From Thermofilum sp. (lineage in GTDB: Archaea > Thermoproteota > Thermoprotei > Thermofilales > Thermofilaceae): a stretch of DNA of 10,778 nt. The stretch covers positions 1 to 10,778 of the forward strand of contig JAJHRM010000070.1 of assembly GCA_020832965.1 (NCBI GenBank), given 5' to 3'. The notes under the pieces were generated by a model. That model had not been told where the DNA came from. It searched no databases and saw nothing but the letters and a program-made list of their open reading frames with translations. The translations under genes were made by a program, and so were the position numbers. Below, one piece after another: positions 1 to 6,512 of the stretch (its first letter is position 1; each line of letters starts with the position of its first letter).

Positions 1-606
1 AAACGTTACGTAAAGGACTTACCCAAGCTTATCATCACCTTACTCCTCCTGATACTAGCGATTTCCTACACTGAGGTTGTGCTTCTCGGGGCGTGGCTCT
101 ACCCCGTCAAAGTGAGAGAGATGAGGAACTTATACGGATACGGTGCTCAATGCACGCTAGAGAAGGCGTGGAGCATTGCAAAACTAGCGAGCACTACCTT
201 CAAAAACACGTACACAGTTAATGTTCCAAAGCCTAGGCAGCTAATGATACCAGGTGACGACAGGTACTTGTGGGTGCCCCGCGAGCTTATAGCTGTTGCT
301 AACACTGGCTCTTGCGAGGACTTCGCGCTCGAGCTGACCACCCTGCTGAGGGACGTGCTAGGCTGCGAGGCGAGAGTGGTTGCGTTTGTAGGCTATGACC
401 ATGCTCTGCCGGAGGTTAAAGTGGATGGTACTTGGTACGTGCTGGACATAGGGTACACTACGCGGGCTGGACCGGTTAAGGCCGAAGACTACTGGAAGCA
501 CTTAGAGAGGAACTACCCTCGAGTAGCTGCCGAGGCGAAAGGCTTAGTGGACAGAGAGACGGGCAGGGACGTGAGCGCTGAGCACGGCTTCGCACTCAGG
601 GGGTAG
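1..606 (+). CDS. Membrane-anchored transglutaminase-like protein, 5' end outside window
   Basis: The frame is open from base 1 with no ATG, GTG or TTG before GTG 79, so the gene almost certainly starts upstream. Codons 1-26 read as a basic stretch followed by a leucine/isoleucine-rich segment (about residues 9-23), which looks like a single membrane anchor or signal anchor and would place the rest outside the membrane. The body has the transglutaminase/papain-like core order Cys, His, Asp: TGSCEDFA (Cys at 313-315), then YDHALPEV about 29 residues on, then WYVLDIGY with Asp 15 residues further. This family includes archaeal proteases and amidases acting on proteins or peptides, and the substrate here cannot be told. 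Starting at GTG 79 would remove the anchor, so that start is disfavoured. The family call is good; the biochemical role is unknown. Confidence 0.75.
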   Translation, partial: KRYVKDLPKLIITLLLLILAISYTEVVLLGAWLYPVKVREMRNLYGYGAQCTLEKAWSIAKLASTTFKNTYTVNVPKPRQLMIPGDDRYLWVPRELIAVANTGSCEDFALELTTLLRDVLGCEARVVAFVGYDHALPEVKVDGTWYVLDIGYTTRAGPVKAEDYWKHLERNYPRVAAEAKGLVDRETGRDVSAEHGFALRG

Positions 607-1269
607 TGCCGACGCACACCGGGTTGCGGGAGCACGCTTGAAACCACTAGGGACAACACCCCCCTTATGTGTGTGCGCCTCACTTAAGCACAAGTCCCCT
701 GCTCCCCACCTTGTGGAATAGAGACATGCACGGGGGTCACTCTGTCCGAGGAGGTCGCGCGAGAAATTGGAAAAGAAGGCTTGAGGGAAAAGGGGTGAAT
801 AGTTAGGCAGAGCAGGGGGGGTAGAGGATCCTAAGACCTCCACGTGCTGAGAAATGGGGGGGAAGCTCCTAGTACAAGTCAAGAGCGCTAGATCCAGCTT
901 CAGCAGGGAGAAAACCGCGCGCCTAGTTCGCGCAGCCAGCCCTGGGGCTCGCGGCCGCCACATGCAAGTCTTTGCTTTGTAGACTAGGTGGTTTAACACC
1001 GCATAGTAGTGTGCAGTATTGCCATCCTCGTGTGCGCGCAGGTATCCAATAGTAAGTTACCAGCTCACCCACTCCAGTTGAGGAGAGTGTTTGGAGCTCG
1101 TTCCTGCTGAGAGCTGCGGGGACGCGCTCTAGCTCGCGCGCCTTAGCATTTTTATTAAGCAAATATAGATGAAGATTTGAAGGAGGGTAAGGAGAGAACT
1201 CAGCATGTGCAATAGTGCAGAGAAATCAGGAGACATGTTCGCGATAATCCACAGAGAGTACGCAATTTT
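607..1269. other. Gene-poor region with degraded coding fragments
   Basis: No convincing intact gene was found on either strand. Long minus-strand open frames here have unlike-protein composition (Cys/Pro/Ser/Arg-rich) and no ribosome binding sites, and look accidental. On the plus strand, two protein-like scraps can be read. One ends at the TGA near 795 and contains VTLSEEVAREIGKEGL, which is reminiscent of small antitoxin-type N-termini. The other, at 835-982, is listed separately. A T-rich stretch at 1146-1158 (ATTTTTATTAAG) could be a terminator or promoter element, but nothing downstream clearly depends on it. Confidence 0.5.
835..982 (+). pseudogene. Possible remnant of a PD-(D/E)XK (Hjc-like) nuclease
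   Basis: Reading GAC 835 onward and allowing one slip in the run of seven G at 856-862 gives DLHVLRNGG, then KLLVQVKSARSSFSREKTA, then RLVRAASPGA, ending at TAG 980-982. The pattern of an Asp in a strand, a turn with NG, then a hydrophobic strand ending in QVK followed by basic residues resembles the catalytic core of archaeal Holliday-junction resolvase-like nucleases (D, then E/Q-x-K). What is seen is about 45 codons, a homopolymer frameshift, and no N-terminal catalytic Glu. The family assignment is inferred from a short pattern and could be chance. An alternative is a free-standing 42-residue frame from ATG 854. Confidence 0.25.
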
Positions 1270-1473
1270 TTAACAACCGAAAAGGATTCCCGCAATTACG
1301 TTCAGGAACATAAGGAGGGCAGCAAGCCAAGGATTCATTGTTCTAAAGGGAATGACGAGCAGGAAATCGATACCTTGAAGCCCCGATACCATAAGCACTG
1401 ACGCAGTAAACCCACTAACCAGGAAGAATACTAAGACAGCGCGCAGCACCCTCTGACATGCGTTCTCGAGCAT
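1270..1473 (-). CDS. Small two-helix membrane protein, unknown function
   Basis: I do not recognise this 67-residue protein. It has a short basic/polar N-terminus (MLENACQRVLR), a hydrophobic helix at about residues 12-32, a short connector with IPFRTMNP, and a second helix at about 49-66 ending ILFGC, so it should be an integral membrane hairpin. I chose ATG 1473 because GGAG (1480-1483) lies 6 bases upstream and an archaeal TATA-like box (1501-1512) lies about 30 bases upstream of it. The longer frame from ATG 1542 would place the TATA box inside the gene and has no binding site. It is transcribed divergently from the EVE-domain remnant, and no partner gene is adjacent. Hydrophobicity plus both start signals support a real gene, but its small size leaves doubt. 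Confidence 0.5.
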   Translation of the reverse strand: MLENACQRVLRAVLVFFLVSGFTASVLMVSGLQGIDFLLVIPFRTMNPWLAALLMFLNVIAGILFGC

Positions 1474-1500
1474 TGCGTGCTCCTGCAGGGACACTTTGGC

Positions 1501-1512
1501 ACCTTTATATGC
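1501..1512 (-). promoter_or_regulatory. TATA-like box for the small membrane protein
   Basis: On the minus strand this reads GCATATAAAGGT, close to archaeal TATA boxes. A transcript starting about 25 bases downstream would begin near 1480 and give a very short leader that includes or abuts the GGAG at 1480-1483 before ATG 1473. Confidence 0.4.
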
Positions 1513-1688
1513 ACTCCGCCGTTGAAAAACGCTAAACGGCATTCCGCGATAGAGGTCATCGAGACATCCTTCTTATTTCTGATCGCGCGGAGCAGGAGGG
1601 CTTAGCGGGGCTGAGCACGTGCTACGAGTGCTTAGCTGGGATGCTTTGTGAACGCCAAGCTTTTCAGCAGAGAAAGGTGTTTTTCACG

Positions 1689-1922
1689 ATGCCCAGCTAC
1701 TGGGCGCTGAGCGGGACGCTGGAGAACTGGAGGGTTGCGCTGGAGAAGGGCGTCTGGGGCGTGGGTGAGAGGGCGAAGGGGCTGTGGGCTAGGGTGCAGC
1801 CCGGCGACATCGTCGTCTTCTACGCGACGAGGACGGGGGTCCTGGGCTACGGCGTCGTCGAGGGCAAGTTCGAGGGCAGCGAGCCCCTGTGGCGCGCGCG
1901 GCTTAAGCTCGCCAGCTATTAA
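1689..1922 (+). pseudogene. EVE-domain (PUA-like) protein, C-terminally truncated
   Basis: The frame begins MPSYWALSGTLENWRVALEK and continues with the hallmarks of an EVE domain: GVWGVGER, then VQPGDIVVFYATRTG (the PGD turn and strand), GYGVVEG and EPLWRARL. EVE domains belong to the PUA/YTH/ASCH fold group; many bind modified bases, and they often lie beside restriction or other defence genes. A complete domain is about 140-150 residues. This one stops after 77, just where the next strand (normally a YP.RVxL-type segment) should follow, and no continuation is visible in any frame downstream. The start at ATG 1689 is favoured by AAAGGTG at 1673-1679 and by the family's N-terminus; ATG 1641 would add 16 residues. 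Composition drops to AT-rich right after the break, so the truncation coincides with the edge of the restriction island. It could still be expressed as a half-domain. Confidence 0.7.
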
Positions 1923-2150
1923 ACTGAGGTCTCAGCGGAAAAGCTATCTCACAGCCTATGTTGCTCGCTAATACGCATTTGTTTCATGTACCTTTTCTTA
2001 ACAGCTTAGATAAGATTCGTGCAGCGCGCGTTCCCATTCTCTGCTCTTCTTTCAACCTCATTCTAGCTATTTTATCGTATTGTTATTTCATTAGAGAAAA
2101 GAGAATTTCTCAAAAAGGCTTCATTTAGACTTGAGGATTACGTTACTCTT
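1923..2150. other. AT-rich intergenic spacer at island edge
   Basis: No gene is seen. The stretch separates the truncated EVE gene from the convergent restriction operon, and is AT-rich like the operon rather than GC-rich like the EVE fragment. It contains the operon's likely T-tract terminator near 2097-2116. Confidence 0.5.
2097..2116 (-). terminator. T-tract terminator of the restriction operon
   Basis: Read on the minus strand, about 35 bases after the metallopeptidase stop codon come CTTTTTG and then CTCTTTTCTC. Archaeal termination typically occurs at such U-rich tracts without a strong hairpin. A small GAGAA/TTCTC inverted pair lies between the tracts. Confidence 0.4.
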
Positions 2151-2525
2151 CTAGGTTTGTGTCCTATTGTTATAGAGTGCCTCTATTATTTGTTCTCTAA
2201 CTGCATCGACTTTTTCTGGGGGAATGAATTTGTAGAGTAATCTGTAGAATTCATTGTTATGATAACGGTTTCCTTGTTTTATATGAATGAGTTCGTGTAG
2301 CAGCAGGTATCTTATGACTTCTTCGCCGAGGTCGATGAGAATGCTGTTTAGGTATATTGTCCTTGTTTTGAAGTTACAGAATGCTGACCTAACCTTGTAG
2401 TTCTTCAATTTTACTTTTACTTCTTTGCCGATCCCTAGCTGGGACATGTATTCTGCAAGAATTTTCTCAACTAGTTCTTTGTGATCGCTGCGAGATTTCT
2501 CTTTTGATGTATTCTGTGAGTTCAT
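2151..2525 (-). CDS. Zinc metallopeptidase of YgjP/DUF45 (M48-like) type, restriction-associated
   Basis: This 124-residue protein contains a zincin motif, LLLHELIHIKQGN (His77, Glu78, His81), followed by YHNNEFYRLL, whose His89 is the expected third zinc ligand in the DUF45 pattern HExxH..nHs..F. It is compact: the catalytic C-terminal half of YgjP-like proteins is kept, with only a short charged N-terminus. I chose ATG 2525 because AGGAG (2534-2538) lies 8 bases upstream. The longer frame from 2558 lacks a site, and ATG 2447 has none. That start puts the first 59 bases inside the 3' end of hsdR in another frame, implying translational coupling. Genes of this family are often found beside type I restriction genes, and turnover of HsdR to relieve restriction is a reasonable but unproven role. 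It is the last gene of the operon. Confidence 0.75.
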   Translation of the reverse strand: MNSQNTSKEKSRSDHKELVEKILAEYMSQLGIGKEVKVKLKNYKVRSAFCNFKTRTIYLNSILIDLGEEVIRYLLLHELIHIKQGNRYHNNEFYRLLYKFIPPEKVDAVREQIIEALYNNRTQT

Positions 2526-5500
2526 ATCCAACACTCCTAACGGTTTCTTTATCTGCAATCCTACCTAATATTTTGAACAAGTCTTTTAAGATGGCTAAGC
2601 GAAGCTTTCTCTCATCTTCCTCATAAAAAGTAGTTTTTCCTAAGTTTTTGTACTTCACTACAAGGCTGCGAATCTCTGTCTCAGTGTTCTCAAGGTTTAC
2701 GGCTTCTAAGGAAAATTTACTAGTAAGATAGCTCTTAATGTCATAGATTAGTCTCTGTGCAAGGTCCATAGATGCACTAGCCTTCTTATAGCTAGAAACC
2801 CTCTCGTACAGGGCTATTATTTCATTAATCATCGTTTCACTTACTTCTCTGCGGCTGCTCCATTCTTCCTCAAGCTTCTTCAATCGCTCGAGTATCTCTC
2901 TGTATATAGGGTTCAAGGGTTCCCGTTCTAGAAAACTATGAAGCGTGAGAAGAGCTTCAGCCGATGCGTACACGAGCCCTGTACTATAAGCCGCAGCTGC
3001 TTTAAGCTCGCTGAGAACCTTTTCAAGCTCGTTAGCATCGATTGTTATCTCCTCTATCGGAGCTATTTCAGGGATAAGCGTTTTCTCATGAATTAGCTTG
3101 TATAGGTCATCCCAAAAGCCGTCAGGTAACTTAGGTCTCTTAACACTGTGCATTACTCCATTGTAGATTTTCAGCATTACCACTACATCTTCTCGGAATT
3201 TCAGTTTTCCCTCATAAGCGCCCAGTGCCTTATACAGCTTGTGTATAGCCCTTATTTTCCTGAGAAGATCAAGAACCTGAATGCTTCCGATTTGGTATCC
3301 AATAGCCAGCACTTTTACCGCTTCGCTAAGTTCTTTATATATGTCTCCTCCCTTCCTACTTAGCTCCTTTATTTTATCAATATCTAATTTTATCTCATAG
3401 GCGCCAATCTTTATACCATTGCGAAGTGTTTGTTTAATGTCATCAATAATATGTGACAATTCTTCAAGGGAATTTTCTAGTCTGCTAACACTTTCTTCGA
3501 AAAGCTCAGTGTATGTATCTTTGTCCAACATCTCATATCTACTAATGGTTTCCTTAACATTTTCGAGGAGACCAACATAATCTACAATCAATCCGAACTT
3601 TTTCTCTAATTCTTTTGTCCTATACGGTCGATTAACTCTAGCGATAGCCTGTAGAAGCCTATGCTCGTAGAGCGGTTTATCTAAGTACATGACTTTTAGC
3701 CTCGGACAGTCGAAACCCGTGATAAGCATGTCAGTGACTATCAAGATCCGGGGATATTCCTCATCCTTGAAACTATCCTGGATAATCCTGTTAGCCTCTT
3801 CCCAGTCCTTAATTCCTCTTCCCTCGCCTCCACGCAAAGTTTCCAGCATTTTTCTCCTGTAACTATCTATTTCCTCTGGATCCCTGTTCTCATTGTATGT
3901 CATTACGACTTCGCTCCACCTTCTAGCTTCTTCACCATACCTAGCTGCGAGTGCCTCGTCTAGGAACTTCTTCATCCTTACACAGGCAAGCCTACTAGCG
4001 ACGACAACCATGGCTTTGAATCTGAAATCCTCGGTGTCATCTTTGATTCTTCTCGCAATATCATTGGCTATAAGCTTTAACCTTTCAGAATTCTCTAAGA
4101 AAACCTTAATCTTATTGAGTCTCCTCCTAATTTCTTGCCTCGTAGCGCTTATATGGAGAAATTCTTCCTCCTCCGCGAGATCATCAAGGCTTCCAATTTC
4201 CTCAGCTTTCTCACCCCACTCCTCTAGTAAACTCTTAATTTCATCTTCAGACACATTGATCCTAACTCCATCGATTTCCTGGACCACTTGGTACTTTATT
4301 GGCAGGGTGTATCCATCCCTTATCGAGTCCCTAATGAAGTACTTGTCGAGATAGAACTCTTCTGGTGGATAGGCGAACAGCTCAAAGGTATTCCTTTCAT
4401 ACTTCATTACAGGCGTCCCAGTGAAAGCGAGCTTTACCGCGTTCGGAAGCAGCCTGTTAAGCGTAGCTCCCAGCTCGCCGTAGAGACTCCTGTGGGCTTC
4501 ATCTAGAAGAACAAGAATTTCTTTTTTCCTTATAGGCTCCAATTCTTCAAGATCTTTTGGCCTAAACTTCTCTATTAACACAACGTAGACCCCCCTTTGA
4601 ATACTTTGACAGCTGGCTTCGCTCTCATGTATCTCGACGAGAATGCTCTTCAATTCTCCGATGGAGTTCACAATTTTGATAACGTCCTGAAAATATGGAG
4701 CATAAATATCCTTTATGAACTCGTCATAAAGCTGACGTTGCAGCTCTCTCCTATCAACTATAAAGAAAACCAGCGGATCTCTCTCATAAAACCTCTTATA
4801 GAACTGATACACGATATAAAACATAGTGTATGTTTTCCCACTCCCCTGCCAATGCCAGACAAGCCCCCTATTTCTCTCTCCAGAATTATTCAGGTATTCA
4901 GTTATTCTATTAAGGGCTTTTTTCGTTGCCCAATACTGATTGTACCTTGGAATAATCTTGCTACTGTACGTCTTACCCTTGTAAAACACAAACCACTGCA
5001 AGATATCTAGAAGCCTAGACCTATCGAGCAAGTCGTAGATATCATATTCGTTTCTGTCGTTCCGCCACCTGCCCTGCCACCTTTCCCTCCCCCTGAGCGT
5101 GCTAGACATCGGCAAGTAGACAGAATTCTCCTTGTCAGTATAGGCTATACCGATTTGGACGTATTTAAAAAGCTCTGGTAGCTCTCTCTCGTACCGCATG
5201 AGCTGAGAAACTCCTTCCTCGATTGCCCTCTCACTAAGCCTAAACGGATCCTTGGCCTCAATGACAACTAGGGGGATACCATTTATGTACAAGGTTACGT
5301 CAGGGCGGTCTTTCCTTTCACCTAGGAATGAAGCTTCCCTACAGAAAACAAAAACATTGTTATCAATATTTTGAAAATCAATCAACTCGATCTTAGCTTT
5401 TTTTCTTCCGACCTCGACATAAATGCCGTCCCTCAGATAATCGAGAAACTCATGCGGCTCCGCTCTAACCAAAGCTTCCTTAACCTTGCTCAAAACAGTA

Positions 5501-5679
5501 TCGACATCTTTATCCAGCCCCTTAGAAGCCAGCTCCTTCCCGTTCAGCTCCTCAAGGGCGTCCCAAAATATCTCATCAATAATTATGCCTTCTCTCCTAC
5601 CGGAACAATTGACATATTTTTTCCAACCAAGCTCCTTGAGCTTTTCTTCCAGCACATCTACAATATTTTTCTCACTCAT
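2467..5679 (-). CDS. hsdR: Type I restriction enzyme, HsdR (R) subunit
   Basis: This 1070-residue motor and nuclease subunit translocates DNA and cuts it when the methylase-specificity core meets an unmethylated site. The N-terminal PD-(D/E)XK nuclease has RPDVTLYINGIPLVVIEAK (Asp127, Glu141, Lys143). Helicase domains follow: Walker A GSGKT (279-283), DEAH (393-396), TGTP (420-423), TDMLITGFDCP (649-659) and QAIARVNR (677-684). From about 720 onward comes a long helical region typical of the part that docks on HsdM/HsdS. Every motif needed for activity is present and the length is normal for the family, so it should be functional. Its ATG overlaps the TGA of the preceding 278-residue gene as ATGA, with a weak GGGGCGAG about 4 bases upstream, so expression is probably coupled. 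Its 3' end overlaps the metallopeptidase start. Confidence 0.96.
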   Translation of the reverse strand: MSEKNIVDVLEEKLKELGWKKYVNCSGRREGIIIDEIFWDALEELNGKELASKGLDKDVDTVLSKVKEALVRAEPHEFLDYLRDGIYVEVGRKKAKIELIDFQNIDNNVFVFCREASFLGERKDRPDVTLYINGIPLVVIEAKDPFRLSERAIEEGVSQLMRYERELPELFKYVQIGIAYTDKENSVYLPMSSTLRGRERWQGRWRNDRNEYDIYDLLDRSRLLDILQWFVFYKGKTYSSKIIPRYNQYWATKKALNRITEYLNNSGERNRGLVWHWQGSGKTYTMFYIVYQFYKRFYERDPLVFFIVDRRELQRQLYDEFIKDIYAPYFQDVIKIVNSIGELKSILVEIHESEASCQSIQRGVYVVLIEKFRPKDLEELEPIRKKEILVLLDEAHRSLYGELGATLNRLLPNAVKLAFTGTPVMKYERNTFELFAYPPEEFYLDKYFIRDSIRDGYTLPIKYQVVQEIDGVRINVSEDEIKSLLEEWGEKAEEIGSLDDLAEEEEFLHISATRQEIRRRLNKIKVFLENSERLKLIANDIARRIKDDTEDFRFKAMVVVASRLACVRMKKFLDEALAARYGEEARRWSEVVMTYNENRDPEEIDSYRRKMLETLRGGEGRGIKDWEEANRIIQDSFKDEEYPRILIVTDMLITGFDCPRLKVMYLDKPLYEHRLLQAIARVNRPYRTKELEKKFGLIVDYVGLLENVKETISRYEMLDKDTYTELFEESVSRLENSLEELSHIIDDIKQTLRNGIKIGAYEIKLDIDKIKELSRKGGDIYKELSEAVKVLAIGYQIGSIQVLDLLRKIRAIHKLYKALGAYEGKLKFREDVVVMLKIYNGVMHSVKRPKLPDGFWDDLYKLIHEKTLIPEIAPIEEITIDANELEKVLSELKAAAAYSTGLVYASAEALLTLHSFLEREPLNPIYREILERLKKLEEEWSSRREVSETMINEIIALYERVSSYKKASASMDLAQRLIYDIKSYLTSKFSLEAVNLENTETEIRSLVVKYKNLGKTTFYEEDERKLRLAILKDLFKILGRIADKETVRSVGYELTEYIKREISQRSQRTS

Positions 5680-6512
5680 CTACTCGCCCCGCTGCTCTCA
5701 TGATCCCTAAGCATGATAGTTCCATCCTCAAGCATCTTGGTCAAATGCTTCAGCAAATCTACGGTCATAGAGAAAACCATCTCAGTGCTAGTCCGAGGCG
5801 CAGGGCCGGGATGAGGTCCACCATACTCAACAAATTTCCTAAGCCTCTTGATTAGATCGGTCAGATATTCCCGGAATTCTTTTGACTCTTCTTTGCTCTC
5901 TATCCTTGACACAATGTTCTTCAACAAAAGATCAAGCGCATTCCTAAGGGACGTTCTCGCACCCTCGACATCACCCTCGAACAACCTTACATTTGCATCC
6001 CACAACACACTCAGAACATCTCTGAGCAACTGCTGGTTCAAACTTAGAAGAAAGAAATCAACCTCAACATTTGAAATATACTCGAATGCCCTTCGAGAAT
6101 CCATATCCAAGAATTTTATTTCCATTGGCAACAGCGGTTTCGTCTTATACGTATTGGGACTAATGTACACGCGCGTTATATTGGGATAGATTTCTCTTTC
6201 TACTATACGATATTCTGTAGCAATTAAGGTGATTGTATAACCATTCCCCAAGTTTAGTTCATCTGCAATATCTGGATCGATTCGTAAAATTTCTGCAGAA
6301 CGAAATGAGTCTTTCTTTAGTATTTGTTCTTTAAATGGTTTAAATCTTTTTACTAGTTTTCCTTCGTCATTCCTGATTTCCACGATAAATGTCTTAAAAG
6401 CTTCAGCATTTCTTAGATGAGGAAATAGCTTAATGAGATCGCTTATATCAATGTAATAATAGTCACCATACTGTGAATAATATTGTATTTTTGCTGTTAA
6501 AATTACAGGCAT
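5676..6512 (-). CDS. Unrecognised accessory protein between hsdS and hsdR
   Basis: I do not recognise this 278-residue protein. Residues 1-125 look strand-rich, with Tyr clusters (QYYSQYGDYYY) and a segment (RIDPDIADELNLGNGYTITL) shaped like small beta-barrel or AbrB-like turns, though without a firm match. Residues 140-265 are helical. They contain LWDANVRLFEGDVEGARTSL, typical of helical-bundle (HEPN-like) proteins, then GGPHPGPAPRTSTEMVFSM before a last amphipathic helix. A strict HEPN RNase signature (R-x4-6-H) is not clear, so nuclease activity is not claimed. The position is telling: its ATG follows the hsdS TAA directly, with GGTGAG (6523-6528) 10 bases upstream inside hsdS, and its TGA overlaps the hsdR ATG. 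It is therefore co-translated with the restriction enzyme and probably acts with it, as a regulator, adaptor or additional effector. Its early codons are especially AT-rich, like hsdS. Confidence 0.85.
   Translation of the reverse strand: MPVILTAKIQYYSQYGDYYYIDISDLIKLFPHLRNAEAFKTFIVEIRNDEGKLVKRFKPFKEQILKKDSFRSAEILRIDPDIADELNLGNGYTITLIATEYRIVEREIYPNITRVYISPNTYKTKPLLPMEIKFLDMDSRRAFEYISNVEVDFFLLSLNQQLLRDVLSVLWDANVRLFEGDVEGARTSLRNALDLLLKNIVSRIESKEESKEFREYLTDLIKRLRKFVEYGGPHPGPAPRTSTEMVFSMTVDLLKHLTKMLEDGTIMLRDHESSGASR

Noticed and set aside
544..1162. Two minus-strand open frames of 151 and 79 codons
   Set aside because: Their composition is unlike the neighbouring proteins (many Cys, Pro, Ser and Arg), they have no ribosome binding site and no recognisable motif, and one overlaps the transglutaminase 3' end antisense.
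1200..1272. 22-codon plus-strand frame beginning MCNSAEKSG
   Set aside because: It is too short to support and has no match. GGAG-like bases upstream alone are insufficient.
1610..1636. Imperfect inverted repeat GCTGAGCAC / GTGCTTAGC
   Set aside because: It is short, has one mismatch, is not followed by a T-tract and has no clear relation to a promoter. Such pairs occur by chance in GC-rich DNA.
1735..1971. Overlapping plus-strand frame within the EVE remnant
   Set aside because: It is a +1 shadow with Arg/Ser/Ala-rich low-complexity content; the EVE motifs are in the other frame.
3893..4506. Plus-strand frames antisense to hsdR
   Set aside because: They are Ser/Leu-rich shadows of a well-supported helicase frame with all motifs intact.
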